DNA of 64,000 bases from Bacillota bacterium (GCA_023459875.1 JAEWRY010000035.1:1-64000); one strand, 5' to 3'. Numbered from the stretch's first letter, positions 7,749 to 16,258 are shown. Notes: generated by a model from the letters alone, not told the origin. Program-made: numbers and translations.

Positions 7749-9200
7749 ATGGCACTCATGACCGGCGAACAATTCATCGAAAGTATCCGTAAGATCAATA
7801 TGCAGATCTACCTTTTCGGTGAAAAAGTAGAGAACCCCGTTGACAACCCCGTCCTGCGTCCCTCCCTCAACTCCGTGCGTATGACCTACGATCTGGCCCA
7901 GATGCCCGAATACCAGGAGCTTATGACCGCCGTCGATCCCGACACCGGCAAGCGCATCAACCGGTTCTGCCACATCCACCGCTCCACCCAGGACCTCATG
8001 AATAAGGTCAAGATGCAGCGCCTGTGCGGCCAGAAGACCGCTTCCTGCTTCCAGCGCTGCGTCGGCATGGACGCCTTCAACGCCCAGTACTCCACTACCT
8101 ACGAGATCGATAAAGTCTGCGGGACCCACTATCATGACAACTTCATGAAGTTCCTGCGCTATGTGCAGGAGAACGATCTCACCGTAGACGGCGCCATGAC
8201 CGACCCCAAGGGCGACCGTGCCCTGGCTCCTCATGAGCAGCCCGATCCCGATATGTATCTGCATGTGGTGGAACGCCGTCCCGACGGTATCGTAGTCCGC
8301 GGCGCCAAGGCGCACCAGACCGGCATCATCAATTCCCATGAAGTGATCGTGATGCCCACCATGGCCATGGGTCCAGACGACAAGGATTACGCGGTTTCCT
8401 TTGCCGTGCCGATGGATACCCCCAATCTGTTCATGATCATTGGCCGTCAGTCCTGCGACACCCGCAAGCTGGAAGGCGGAAAAATGGATGTCGGCAATCC
8501 TGAGTTCGGCGGCGTGGAGGCCCTCACCATCTTTGATAACGTGTTCGTACCCAACGACCGTATCTTCTTAAACGGCGAAACCGAGTACGCAGGCATGTTG
8601 GTGGAGCGCTTCGCGGGCTATCATCGTCAGAGCTACGGCGGCTGCAAGGTAGGCGTGGGCGATGTGCTCATCGGTGCCGCTGCTCTGGTCGCCGATTACA
8701 ACGGTGCCAACAAGGCCAGCCATGTCAAGGATAAACTCATTGAGATGACCCACCTGAACGAGACCCTGTATGCCTGCGGCATCGCCTGCTCCGCCGAGGG
8801 CAAGCCCACCGAGTCCGGCAACTACATGATCGATCTGCTGCTCGCGAACGTCTGCAAGCAGAACGTCACCCGTTTCCCCTATGAGATCGTGCGCCTTGCC
8901 GAAGATATCGCCGGCGGCATCATGGTCACCGCGCCCTCCGAGAAGGACTTCCGCAGCGAGAAGCTTGGACCCTATGTGGAGAAATATCTGAAGGCGGCGC
9001 CCGGCGTCACCACCGAGAACCGCATGAAGCTCATGCGCCTCATCGAAAACCTCTGCCTGGGCACCGCCGCGGTCGGCTACCGCACAGAGTCCATGCACGG
9101 CGCCGGTTCCCCGCAGGCGCAGCGCATCATGATCGCCCGTCAGGGCAACCTGGGCGCCAAGAAAAAGCTGGCCAAGGCGATCGCGAAGATCAAGGAATAA
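7749..9200 (+). CDS. abfD: 4-hydroxybutyryl-CoA dehydratase / vinylacetyl-CoA isomerase
   Basis: A 483-residue flavoprotein with a [4Fe-4S] cluster that converts 4-hydroxybutyryl-CoA to crotonyl-CoA through a ketyl radical mechanism. The cluster ligands known from the Clostridium aminobutyricum enzyme (Cys99, Cys103, His292, Cys299) correspond to Cys100, Cys104 (SCFQRC), His292 and Cys299 (YHRQSYGGC). This separates it from the related 4-hydroxyphenylacetate hydroxylases, which lack the cluster. The length equals the family norm. AAAGGA lies nine bases upstream of ATG 7749. The CoA-transferase needed to make its substrate is two genes downstream. No 4-hydroxybutyrate dehydrogenase is present in the window, so substrate is probably imported or made elsewhere. 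The enzyme is oxygen-sensitive. Confidence 0.93.
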   Translation: MALMTGEQFIESIRKINMQIYLFGEKVENPVDNPVLRPSLNSVRMTYDLAQMPEYQELMTAVDPDTGKRINRFCHIHRSTQDLMNKVKMQRLCGQKTASCFQRCVGMDAFNAQYSTTYEIDKVCGTHYHDNFMKFLRYVQENDLTVDGAMTDPKGDRALAPHEQPDPDMYLHVVERRPDGIVVRGAKAHQTGIINSHEVIVMPTMAMGPDDKDYAVSFAVPMDTPNLFMIIGRQSCDTRKLEGGKMDVGNPEFGGVEALTIFDNVFVPNDRIFLNGETEYAGMLVERFAGYHRQSYGGCKVGVGDVLIGAAALVADYNGANKASHVKDKLIEMTHLNETLYACGIACSAEGKPTESGNYMIDLLLANVCKQNVTRFPYEIVRLAEDIAGGIMVTAPSEKDFRSEKLGPYVEKYLKAAPGVTTENRMKLMRLIENLCLGTAAVGYRTESMHGAGSPQAQRIMIARQGNLGAKKKLAKAIAKIKE

Positions 9201-9226
9201 TCCAAACGCAAAAAGGAGGGAGCGGC

Positions 9227-9511
9227 GTGAGCTGCATGGAGAAAATCGAGCGGGTGTTGGACGAACGCGTCCGGCCGTCACTGGCCGCCCACAACGGGAA
9301 TATCCGGGTGGAATCCTTTGCGGACGGAATTCTCAGGGTGCGGCTTCTCGGGCAGTGCAGCAACTGCCCCTCCGCGCTGGATACCACCGAGGAGCTGGTA
9401 GCTTCCGAACTGACAGCGGCGCTGCCGCAGGTTAAGCAGGTTTCGCTGGTGACCGGCGTATCCGACGAACTCCTCCAGCAGGCCCGGGCCTTCCTTCGTT
9501 CCCGCGCATAA
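9227..9511 (+). CDS. NifU C-terminal-domain-like Fe-S scaffold protein
   Basis: A 94-residue protein matching the NifU C-terminal/Nfu domain, with the cluster motif CSNC near residues 45-48 in LLGQCSNCPSA. Nfu-type proteins bind and pass on [4Fe-4S] clusters. The GTG at 9227 has AGGAGG six bases upstream. It lies between the dehydratase, which needs a [4Fe-4S] cluster, and the CoA-transferase, which does not. A dedicated maturation role for AbfD is therefore an attractive inference. I do not recall such a gene in the classical abf cluster. No other isc/suf genes are nearby. Confidence 0.8.
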   Translation: MSCMEKIERVLDERVRPSLAAHNGNIRVESFADGILRVRLLGQCSNCPSALDTTEELVASELTAALPQVKQVSLVTGVSDELLQQARAFLRSRA

Positions 9512-9524
9512 CTGAATATTCTAT

Positions 9525-9573
9525 GTTGCGCCCGCGCCTTGAGTGACCTCCCTTCCTCAGGCGCGGGCGCAAC
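9525..9573 (+). other. perfect 14-bp inverted repeat before the CoA-transferase
   Basis: GTTGCGCCCGCGCC (9525-9538) and GGCGCGGGCGCAAC (9560-9573) are exact reverse complements around a 21-base loop. The downstream Shine-Dalgarno site AAAGGAG begins four bases later. There is no U-tract. It could stabilise processed mRNA ends or set translation of the CoA-transferase relative to upstream genes. Confidence 0.7.
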
Positions 9574-9589
9574 GGAAAAGGAGCCGTTT

Positions 9590-10888
9590 ATGGATTGGAA
9601 AACGTTATATCAGCAGCGTCTTACCACCGCGGAAGAAGCGGTAACGCATATTAAGTCGGGCGACCGGGTCGTAGCCGGGCACGCCTGCGGCGAACCCGAA
9701 GTTCTCATCGATGCCATGGTGGCAAACGCGAAGCAGTATAAAAACGTGGAAATCGTGCATATGGTCGCCATGGGCCCCGCCGGGTACTGCAAGCCTGAAC
9801 TCGCGGAAAATTTCCGCCACAACAGCCTGTTCCTCGGCGGCTCCACCCGCAAGGCTATCGAAGAGGGCCGCGGTGATTTTACCCCCGTTTATTTCAGTGA
9901 TATTCCCAATCTGCTGCGCAACACACTGCCCGTGGACGTGGCGCTGGTTCAGGTTTCTCCCCCGGATCACAACGGTTACTGCAGTCTCGGCGTTTCGGTC
10001 GACTACACAAAATGCGCATTAAACTGCGCCAAGACCGTCATCGCCCAGGTCAACAAGCAGATGCCTCGCACCATGGGCGACAGTTTTGTCCATGTATCAG
10101 AGCTTGATATTATCGTTGAGACTGACGTTCCCCTCATCGAACTCAAGCCTCCCGTTATCACCGAAGTGGAGCGCGCCATCGGTGAGAACTGCGCATCGCT
10201 CATCAAGGATGGCGATACCCTTCAACTGGGCATCGGCGCCATCCCCGACGCTGTGCTTCTCTTCCTGAAGGACAAGAAGGATCTGGGCATCCACTCCGAG
10301 ATGTTTTCCGACGGCGTGGTGGAGCTGGTGGAGGCTGGCGTCGTGACCAACAAGCGCAAGACGCTACATCCCGGGAAAAGCGTCGTCACCTTCCTTATGG
10401 GCACAAGGCGGCTGTATGATTTCGTCAACGACAATCCCAGCGTCTTCATGATGCCGGTGGATTATGTGAATGACCCTTACATTATCCGCCAGAACGACAA
10501 CCTTGTCTCCATCAATTCCTGCGTACAGGTGGACCTGCAGGGACAGGTGGTTTCCACGAGCATCGGCAAACGTGAAATCTCCGGCGTGGGCGGCCAGGTA
10601 GACTTCGTCCGCGGTGCGAACCTAAGTAAGGGCGGCAAATCGATCATGGCCATGCCTTCCACCGCCGCGGGCGGTACCGTCTCCAAGATTACCCCCCTCA
10701 TCGACGTAGGCGCTTCCGTCACCACCTCCCGCCATGACGTAGGCTATGTGGTCACAGAATACGGTGTGGCAGAGCTGAGGGGCAAGACGCTCCGTGACCG
10801 CGCCCGTGCGCTTATCGCAATTGCGCACCCGGATTTCCGCGCCAGCCTGGCGGAAGAGTTCAAAGCACGTTTCCGCACGAGCCTCTAA
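9590..10888 (+). CDS. abfT: 4-hydroxybutyrate CoA-transferase family protein
   Basis: A 432-residue class I CoA-transferase (acetyl-CoA hydrolase/transferase family) that would activate 4-hydroxybutyrate using acetyl-CoA or butyryl-CoA. The glycine-rich GIGAIPDAVL lies near residues 213-222, and the HSEMFSDG motif supplies the catalytic glutamate (about Glu237, against Glu238 recalled for the C. aminobutyricum enzyme). ATG 9590 was chosen because AAAGGAG (9577-9583) is six bases upstream; a longer reading would start inside the hairpin. It follows AbfD and the NifU-like gene in the same operon. Acetate or butyrate CoA-transferase activity cannot be excluded. Confidence 0.88.
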   Translation: MDWKTLYQQRLTTAEEAVTHIKSGDRVVAGHACGEPEVLIDAMVANAKQYKNVEIVHMVAMGPAGYCKPELAENFRHNSLFLGGSTRKAIEEGRGDFTPVYFSDIPNLLRNTLPVDVALVQVSPPDHNGYCSLGVSVDYTKCALNCAKTVIAQVNKQMPRTMGDSFVHVSELDIIVETDVPLIELKPPVITEVERAIGENCASLIKDGDTLQLGIGAIPDAVLLFLKDKKDLGIHSEMFSDGVVELVEAGVVTNKRKTLHPGKSVVTFLMGTRRLYDFVNDNPSVFMMPVDYVNDPYIIRQNDNLVSINSCVQVDLQGQVVSTSIGKREISGVGGQVDFVRGANLSKGGKSIMAMPSTAAGGTVSKITPLIDVGASVTTSRHDVGYVVTEYGVAELRGKTLRDRARALIAIAHPDFRASLAEEFKARFRTSL

Positions 10889-10918
10889 TCTGACCTACCA
10901 CAGTTAGGAGTGAGTCCC

Positions 10919-11161
10919 ATGACCAATTTGGAAAAATATAATAAGGCGTTTCTATCCAGTATGCGCATCACGCCTGAGCAGCTGAACGACAATCTGGCAT
11001 ATCTGCGGACCAAAGGATGGGATTCCCTGTCCCATTTCGATATGGTTACCGCTTTGGAGGAATATTTTGATATTTCTATTTCCTCCATTGACGTGGTGCG
11101 GTTCAATACCTACGCCAAGGGGAAAGAGATTTTGGCCTCTTACGGCGTGAAGATTGAGTGA
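10919..11161 (+). CDS. acyl carrier protein-like protein
   Basis: An 80-residue acidic helical protein with a carrier-protein fold. GWDSLSHFDMVTALEE carries the Asp-Ser-Leu motif whose serine would receive 4'-phosphopantetheine. ATG 10919 lies eight bases after TTAGGAG (10904-10910); the GTG at 10910 falls inside that site. Immediately downstream is an AMP-dependent ligase, the usual loading partner of a stand-alone carrier. It differs from a housekeeping AcpP in having a basic Lys-rich N-terminus and no fatty-acid synthesis genes around it. It probably carries the acyl group handled by the LuxE/LuxC-like, MaoC and thioesterase proteins. Confidence 0.85.
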   Translation: MTNLEKYNKAFLSSMRITPEQLNDNLAYLRTKGWDSLSHFDMVTALEEYFDISISSIDVVRFNTYAKGKEILASYGVKIE

Positions 11162-11168
11162 AGCTGCA

Positions 11169-12623
11169 ATGGAACTTACTCTGATTCGTAAGATCAAGCA
11201 GCAAAGTTCCCATCGCCCCGCGGTGATTACCGACGGGGGTAAAAGCTATACCTATGGGCAGCTCCTGGACGGCGTTTATGCGTTGAGCGCCGTCCAGGAG
11301 CCGCGCACCCTCGTATTCTGTCTGTGTTCCAACACCATCGGCTCCCTGATGGGTTATTTGGCGTGCCTCTTTGCCGGCGCCGTCCCCCTGCTGCTGGACC
11401 GCAGGCTGGATTCAGATATGCTCAAGGCGCTCATGCGGCGGTATCAGCCGTCCGGCTTGTGGGTTCCCTGCGAAATGGCACAGAGCATATTATCCGGTTA
11501 TCATACCGCCGCGAAGCGGGAGGGGTATGTTTTCCTGATTACGGGCAACCCGCGGTATACCATCCACCCCGATCTGGCGCTCCTTCTTACCACCTCCGGC
11601 TCCACCGGGAGCCCGAAACTGGTACGGCAGAGCATGAAGAATATTACCGCCAACGCAGTTTCCATTGCTAAATATTTAAAGCTGGATCACTCGGAACGTC
11701 CTGTTACCACCCTGCCCATGCACTATACTTATGGCTTGTCTGTCCTCCACAGCCATTTGTTTGCCGGAGGAACGCTGCTGCTTACCGATCGTAGCGTAAT
11801 GGAGCAGGAATTCTGGGATTATTTTGAAGCCTACGGGGCTACCAGTCTGGCGGGCGTCCCCGCCACTTATGATATACTGAACCGGGTTGGATTCTTTGAG
11901 CGCGAGCTGCCCACGCTGCGGTATTTTACGCAGGCGGGAGGGAAGCTTTCTTTGTCCATGCATCAGAAGTGCGCCGCCTTTGCGAAGCAAAAAAGGCTGC
12001 GCTTTTACGCTATGTATGGCCAGACGGAGGCTACCGCGCGAATGGCGTATCTGCCATGGCAGAAAAGCCTTGAGAAATGCGGGAGCATCGGCGTCCCCAT
12101 CCCGGGCGGAAGTTTTTCTCTGATCGACGAGAATGAAAATGAAATTGAGATTGCCGGAAAGACAGGCGAGCTGGTTTACCGGGGAGACAACGTCACCCTG
12201 GGTTATGCGGAGGAACCGGCAGACCTGGCCAGGGGTGACGAGCGCCACGGCGTTTTACATACGGGCGATCTGGCCCGAAAAGACGAAGACGGGTATTACT
12301 ATATTGTGGGGCGCCTGAAGCGGTTTTTAAAAATGGCGGGCAACCGTGTGAATCTGGACGAATGCGAGCAGATGGTAACGGAGGCCTTCCCCACGGCCGA
12401 ATGTGCCTGCTGCGGAACCGACGACAGGCTGAGGGTATTCGTGACGCTGGACGAATCGAGGCTGGACGACGTGAAACGGGAGCTGTCCGGCAAACTGCGC
12501 CTGCCGCTCTCCTCGGTGTCGGTGCTGCATCTTTCGGAGATTCCGCGCAGCAGCGCGGGAAAAATCCTCTATCCCCAGCTGGAAGCAGAAAAACCAGGTT
12601 TGCATATCCTTCAAAACGTATGA
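11169..12623 (+). CDS. AMP-dependent acyl ligase (acyl-ACP/acyl-CoA synthetase-like)
   Basis: A 484-residue member of the ANL adenylate-forming family. It has the P-loop TTSGSTGSPK (about 141-150), YGQTEATAR (about 283), HTGDLARKDEDGYY (about 363) and a C-terminal SSAGKILY with the catalytic lysine near residue 464. It would adenylate a carboxylic acid and pass it to CoA or, given the adjacent gene, to the carrier protein. The start is uncertain: ATG 11169 is eight bases past the previous stop, while TTG 11154 would overlap it. Neither has a strong Shine-Dalgarno site, so coupling is likely. The acid substrate is unknown. Confidence 0.82.
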   Translation: MELTLIRKIKQQSSHRPAVITDGGKSYTYGQLLDGVYALSAVQEPRTLVFCLCSNTIGSLMGYLACLFAGAVPLLLDRRLDSDMLKALMRRYQPSGLWVPCEMAQSILSGYHTAAKREGYVFLITGNPRYTIHPDLALLLTTSGSTGSPKLVRQSMKNITANAVSIAKYLKLDHSERPVTTLPMHYTYGLSVLHSHLFAGGTLLLTDRSVMEQEFWDYFEAYGATSLAGVPATYDILNRVGFFERELPTLRYFTQAGGKLSLSMHQKCAAFAKQKRLRFYAMYGQTEATARMAYLPWQKSLEKCGSIGVPIPGGSFSLIDENENEIEIAGKTGELVYRGDNVTLGYAEEPADLARGDERHGVLHTGDLARKDEDGYYYIVGRLKRFLKMAGNRVNLDECEQMVTEAFPTAECACCGTDDRLRVFVTLDESRLDDVKRELSGKLRLPLSSVSVLHLSEIPRSSAGKILYPQLEAEKPGLHILQNV

Positions 12624-12701
12624 TTGCCCCCGCTTGAAGACGGAAACGTTGAACCCTTTATCGCAGTAAATTTCCTGAGAGGCGAAAGGAAGGGAAGTGT
12701 C

Positions 12702-13784
12702 ATGCCGGAACTGGATACACTGTTTTCATGTCCTCCCTTTTCCCTTTCCGCCGGGGAAAAGGAGAAACTCCTGCTGCCCCTTTTTCTGGAACTGACCGAA
12801 CACCACCGGAGAGCGTGCCCTGCTTATGATTCCATGTTGTCCGCTCTCGGGTATGACCCCCGAGCCTGCGATCAATTATCCGCCTTGCCCTTCCTCCCAG
12901 TGGGCCTTTTTAAAAGGCTCGCCCTCAGCAGCGCATCGGAGGAGGTAACGAAGACCTTTACCTCCTCCGGCACTACTGGTCAGAACCTATCAAAAGTTGT
13001 GATTGACGCGGAAACGGCGGCGCTCCAGCGTCAGGCACTGGCAAGTATTGCGGGCGACGTGCTGGGGCCGAAACGTCTCCCCATGCTGATTGTGGACACG
13101 CCCGATGTGCTTCGACCTCCCCTTGCCTCTACGGCTCGAGGTGCGGGGGTTCTTGGATTTGCGGTCTGCGCTTCCCGGCGGGTATTCGCCCTCAGACAGG
13201 ATATGAGCCTTGATACCGAAGCAATTGCGCAGTTTCTGGAAGAGCGTTCGGGAGCACCGTTCTTCCTGTTCGGGTTTACTTTTATGGTATGGAAGCATTT
13301 TTATGAGGAGTTTCTCAAATTGCCCTTCCGGTTCGACTGCTCTTCCGGTATCATGATCCATGGGGGCGGGTGGAAAAAGCTGGCGTCCGAGGCCGTTTCG
13401 CGGCAGCGGTTTCATGATGGCCTGTTTGAGGTCTGTAACCTCTCCCGGATTTATGATTATTACGGTATGGCCGAGCAGACCGGATCCGTTTTTCTGGAAT
13501 GTGAGGAGGGGCATCTTCACTGCAGCAATTTTTCCCAAGTGTTTGTGCGCCGCGCCTCAGATTATTCCCGGTGCGGCAACGGGGAAGAAGGCATTTTGCA
13601 GGTCCTGTCGGTGCTGCCCCGGTCCTACCCCGGTCACAGCCTCTTAACGGAGGATCGCGGTCTTCTTCTGGGGGAGGATGATTGCCCATGCGGACGAAAG
13701 GGCAGGTATTTTTCCGTGACCGGCCGGTTGCCGGATGCGGAATTAAGGGGGTGCAGCGATGTCTACGGTTCTGCCTTTGGATGA
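12702..13784 (+). CDS. LuxE-like acyl-protein synthetase
   Basis: A 360-residue protein resembling LuxE, the ATP-dependent acyl-protein synthetase of the bioluminescence fatty-acid reductase complex. TKTFTSSGTTGQNLSK (about 85-100) is the adenylate-forming P-loop, and YDYYGMAEQTGSVF (about 247-260) resembles the second core motif. ATG 12702 follows AAGGAAGG with eight bases between. The gene overlaps the LuxC-like gene by 26 bases, which signals tight coupling. In Photobacterium and Vibrio, LuxE activates the fatty acid and presents it to LuxC. Here no luxA or luxB is present, so the aldehyde would have another use. Confidence 0.82.
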   Translation: MPELDTLFSCPPFSLSAGEKEKLLLPLFLELTEHHRRACPAYDSMLSALGYDPRACDQLSALPFLPVGLFKRLALSSASEEVTKTFTSSGTTGQNLSKVVIDAETAALQRQALASIAGDVLGPKRLPMLIVDTPDVLRPPLASTARGAGVLGFAVCASRRVFALRQDMSLDTEAIAQFLEERSGAPFFLFGFTFMVWKHFYEEFLKLPFRFDCSSGIMIHGGGWKKLASEAVSRQRFHDGLFEVCNLSRIYDYYGMAEQTGSVFLECEEGHLHCSNFSQVFVRRASDYSRCGNGEEGILQVLSVLPRSYPGHSLLTEDRGLLLGEDDCPCGRKGRYFSVTGRLPDAELRGCSDVYGSAFG

Positions 13785-14973
13785 CGTAAGCTTCGCCGTC
13801 GGCGACGCTGCCCAACTGGAAGCTTGCTGCTCGGCGAGCGCGCTTCCTGTTTTCTCCGAAGAGGTGCTCGCTTTTTTCGATGATCTTTCAAAAGCGCTGC
13901 GGGCGCTGCCGGAATACAGGACTTTTCCCGACCTGGCGGCCTTTGCCTTCTGGTGCCGCCGCGCTTCTGTTTCGGCGTTGTTTTGCAGCTACGAAAAGGA
14001 ATTTCTAATTGGCCGCGGGATGGCCCTGCACATCCCGCCGGGGAATGTGCCGCTTAATTTCGCCTATTCCCTGGCGGGGGGACTTCTCGCGGGAAATTCC
14101 AACGCCGTTAAGCTGCCGTCCGGCAGCTTTCCGCAGGCCGATCTTTTTTGCAGGGTGCTCTCGGAGCTCCTCGCTTCGTCTCATACCGCGCTGCGTCCGT
14201 ATGTGGTCTGCTTCCGCTGCGGACACGACAGCCCGGTACTCGCGGCGCTTTCCGATGCCTGCGCCGTTCGCCTCATCTGGGGCGGGGACGAGACCATCGC
14301 GCGCCTCCGCCGCCTGCCCCTCTCCCCCCGAGCGGTCGAGCTTACCTTTGCCAACCGCTATTCCCTGTGCGTCATTCGGAGCGAGGCATGGCTTTCCGCT
14401 CCTGATAAAGAAACGCTTGCGGCGCGGTTCTTTCAGGATGCGTATTGGAGCGATCAGATGGCCTGTACCGCGCCGAGGGCGGTTCTATGGCTGGGGGACA
14501 GGACCCAGGAGGCAAGGCTCGATTTCTGGACGCGCGTTTCCTCCATTGCCCGCGCCGGATACACAATGCCCGACATTATGGCCGTGAGGAAACGGGAAGC
14601 CGCGCTTATGCTCGCGGTCGAAGGCAGGGGCGCGCGGCTGCGCGGGGAAGACAACTGCACTGTTCGCGTTGAAGTTCCGTCCCTAGCGCCTCATGATCTG
14701 GAGCTCTGCCCCGGAAGCGGATTTTTTATTGAATGCTGCGCCGACTCTCTGGAAGCTCTGCTTCCCGTTGCCAACGAAAAATGTCAGACGATCACTGCCT
14801 GGGGCGTTGAGAAAACAGAAATGGAAGCATTTATGACAGCCCACGCGCCGCGCGGAATCGATCGGGTCGTCCCGCTTGGCCGATCGATGGAATTTTCACT
14901 GCGCTGGGACGGATATGATCTGATCCGAACCATGAGCCGCAGTGCGGAAATATTTCCGGAAGGCGCAGTCTGA
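13759..14973 (+). CDS. LuxC-like acyl-CoA/acyl-protein reductase
   Basis: A 404-residue protein of the LuxC acyl-CoA reductase family, distantly related to aldehyde dehydrogenases. IPPGNVPLNFAYSLAGGLLA (about 93-112) is the family's nucleotide-binding signature. Cys236 in SDQMACTAPR matches the acyl-accepting cysteine of LuxC. It would reduce an activated acyl group to an aldehyde with NADPH. ATG 13759 is preceded by AAGGGGG and lies inside the end of the LuxE-like gene. The substrate could be a short hydroxyacyl or enoyl group delivered by CoA, LuxE or the carrier protein. No alcohol dehydrogenase follows. Confidence 0.85.
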   Translation: MSTVLPLDDVSFAVGDAAQLEACCSASALPVFSEEVLAFFDDLSKALRALPEYRTFPDLAAFAFWCRRASVSALFCSYEKEFLIGRGMALHIPPGNVPLNFAYSLAGGLLAGNSNAVKLPSGSFPQADLFCRVLSELLASSHTALRPYVVCFRCGHDSPVLAALSDACAVRLIWGGDETIARLRRLPLSPRAVELTFANRYSLCVIRSEAWLSAPDKETLAARFFQDAYWSDQMACTAPRAVLWLGDRTQEARLDFWTRVSSIARAGYTMPDIMAVRKREAALMLAVEGRGARLRGEDNCTVRVEVPSLAPHDLELCPGSGFFIECCADSLEALLPVANEKCQTITAWGVEKTEMEAFMTAHAPRGIDRVVPLGRSMEFSLRWDGYDLIRTMSRSAEIFPEGAV

Positions 14974-14993
14974 TCTGATTGGGAGGGCTCCTT

Positions 14994-15413
14994 GTGAAGA
15001 TTTCAGAACTGGCGGTTGGCGATTGCGCCAGTATTACAAGAACAGTGACTGAGTCGGATGTAAACAAATTCGCCGAGGTTACCGGCGACTTTAATCCCCT
15101 TCATATGGACGAGGCGTGGGCCGCCGCCACGCCGCAAAAAGGGCGGATCGTACATGGCATGCTGCTGGCCTCCTTCCTTTCGGCTGTCATTGCGATGAAG
15201 CTTCCCGGCGCGGGCACGATCATTCTGGGACAGGAGCTTCGCTTTATGCTGCCCGCCCGCATCGGGGACGAAATCACGGCGACCGTTCGGGTTCGCGAGT
15301 TGCTCCCCGAATATAATACGGCTGTTTTAGCCATCTCCTGCGCCAACCAGGAGGGAAGAAAGCTGGTGACCGGGATTGCGACCGTCCTGCCGCCAGCCGA
15401 GTCACAAAACTGA
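14994..15413 (+). CDS. MaoC-like (R)-specific enoyl-CoA hydratase
   Basis: A 139-residue single hot-dog-fold protein. DFNPLHMDEAWA carries the hydratase catalytic Asp32 and His37, and HGMLLASFLSAV follows, as in PhaJ/FabZ-type MaoC hydratases. It would interconvert crotonyl-thioesters and (R)-3-hydroxybutyryl-thioesters. That makes it a natural consumer of the AbfD product. GTG 14994 was chosen because GGGAGGG (14981-14987) lies six bases upstream; the TTG at 14979 overlaps that site. It is co-directional and tightly spaced with LuxC-like and thioesterase genes. Confidence 0.88.
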   Translation: MKISELAVGDCASITRTVTESDVNKFAEVTGDFNPLHMDEAWAAATPQKGRIVHGMLLASFLSAVIAMKLPGAGTIILGQELRFMLPARIGDEITATVRVRELLPEYNTAVLAISCANQEGRKLVTGIATVLPPAESQN

Positions 15414-15438
15414 TTATCTGCGGAAAGGAATCAGCTAT

Positions 15439-16185
15439 ATGTCCAGTCCGGCCTATCCTTCCTATTATGAAACCGCATTTTCCGTCGTGGGAAGAGACTC
15501 AGATTGCTTTTCCCAATGTCAGGCGGCGGCGCTGCTGTCCTACCTGCAGGAAACCGGGCTGCTCGCTATGGCGGATGCCGGGCTGACGCGCAAATACCTG
15601 TTGGAACGCTATCATGCCATCTGGATGCTGGCAAGGACCTGCTACACGCTGGAAGCGCCCATCGCCCTGGGCGACGTGATCGCCATCCGGTCCAGAAGCC
15701 GCAACGCGCACGGAATGGGCATCTACCGTGAGTATGAAATCATGCGGGAAAATGCCAGGATCGGGGAAGCGCTGGCCCTGTGGATGTTGGTGGACGCCGA
15801 GAGCCGGACTCTTTTTCCTGCCAATCGTGTTTCCGAGCTTTCGGACATCCTGGGCGATGTCCGGAGGGCAAAGCAGCTCCGCCGTCTCGTTCTTCCCGAC
15901 ACGCTCGTCCCGGTCCATCAAAGAGTGATTGAATACAGTCAGATCGATATGAACGGGCACCTGAACAATTCCCGTTATGCCGATCTGATCTGCGACGTGA
16001 TCGGGCTGGAAAAGATGGGCGGCGCCTACGTTTCTTCCATGCATATCAGTTACCTTTCCGAATGCATGCCGGGATGTACGCTCACGATGTTTGCGCAAAA
16101 TCAGGGAGGCCTATGGTATGTAAGAGGAGTGGGCGAGGATCAGATCCCCCGATTTGAAGCGGCGGCGATGTTAAAACATCCGTAA
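15439..16185 (+). CDS. acyl-ACP thioesterase (double hot-dog)
   Basis: A 248-residue protein of the FatA/acyl-ACP thioesterase family with two hot-dog repeats. The second has the signature IDMNGHLNNSRYADL (about residue 170), whose Asp, Asn and His are the family's catalytic neighbourhood. It would release a free acid from the carrier protein or CoA, a role held by LuxD in the luminescence complex. ATG 15439 has AAAGGAA eight bases upstream. It is the last gene of the sigma-54 operon, before the terminator at 16201-16240. Chain-length preference cannot be told from sequence. Confidence 0.85.
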   Translation: MSSPAYPSYYETAFSVVGRDSDCFSQCQAAALLSYLQETGLLAMADAGLTRKYLLERYHAIWMLARTCYTLEAPIALGDVIAIRSRSRNAHGMGIYREYEIMRENARIGEALALWMLVDAESRTLFPANRVSELSDILGDVRRAKQLRRLVLPDTLVPVHQRVIEYSQIDMNGHLNNSRYADLICDVIGLEKMGGAYVSSMHISYLSECMPGCTLTMFAQNQGGLWYVRGVGEDQIPRFEAAAMLKHP

Positions 16186-16200
16186 CCGGAATGAAAAGCA

Positions 16201-16240
16201 AAACAGTCAGGCTTCCCGCTTGAAGGGGGCCTGACTGTTT
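16201..16240. terminator. intrinsic terminator ending the sigma-54 operon
   Basis: AAACAGTCAGGC (16201-16212) pairs exactly with GCCTGACTGTTT (16229-16240) and is followed by a short T-run. The stem is the same as in the terminator at 3769-3807. It also serves the convergent small gene at 16259. Confidence 0.85.
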
Positions 16241-16258
16241 TCATCGATACTCGGTTCC

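Noticed and set aside
9539..9589. Upstream extension of the CoA-transferase start
   Set aside because: It lies within the perfect hairpin, and the Shine-Dalgarno site fits ATG 9590.
12702..14973. Bioluminescence operon
   Set aside because: LuxC- and LuxE-like genes are present, but no luxA, luxB or flavin reductase is seen, and the enzymes around them suit anaerobic acyl metabolism.
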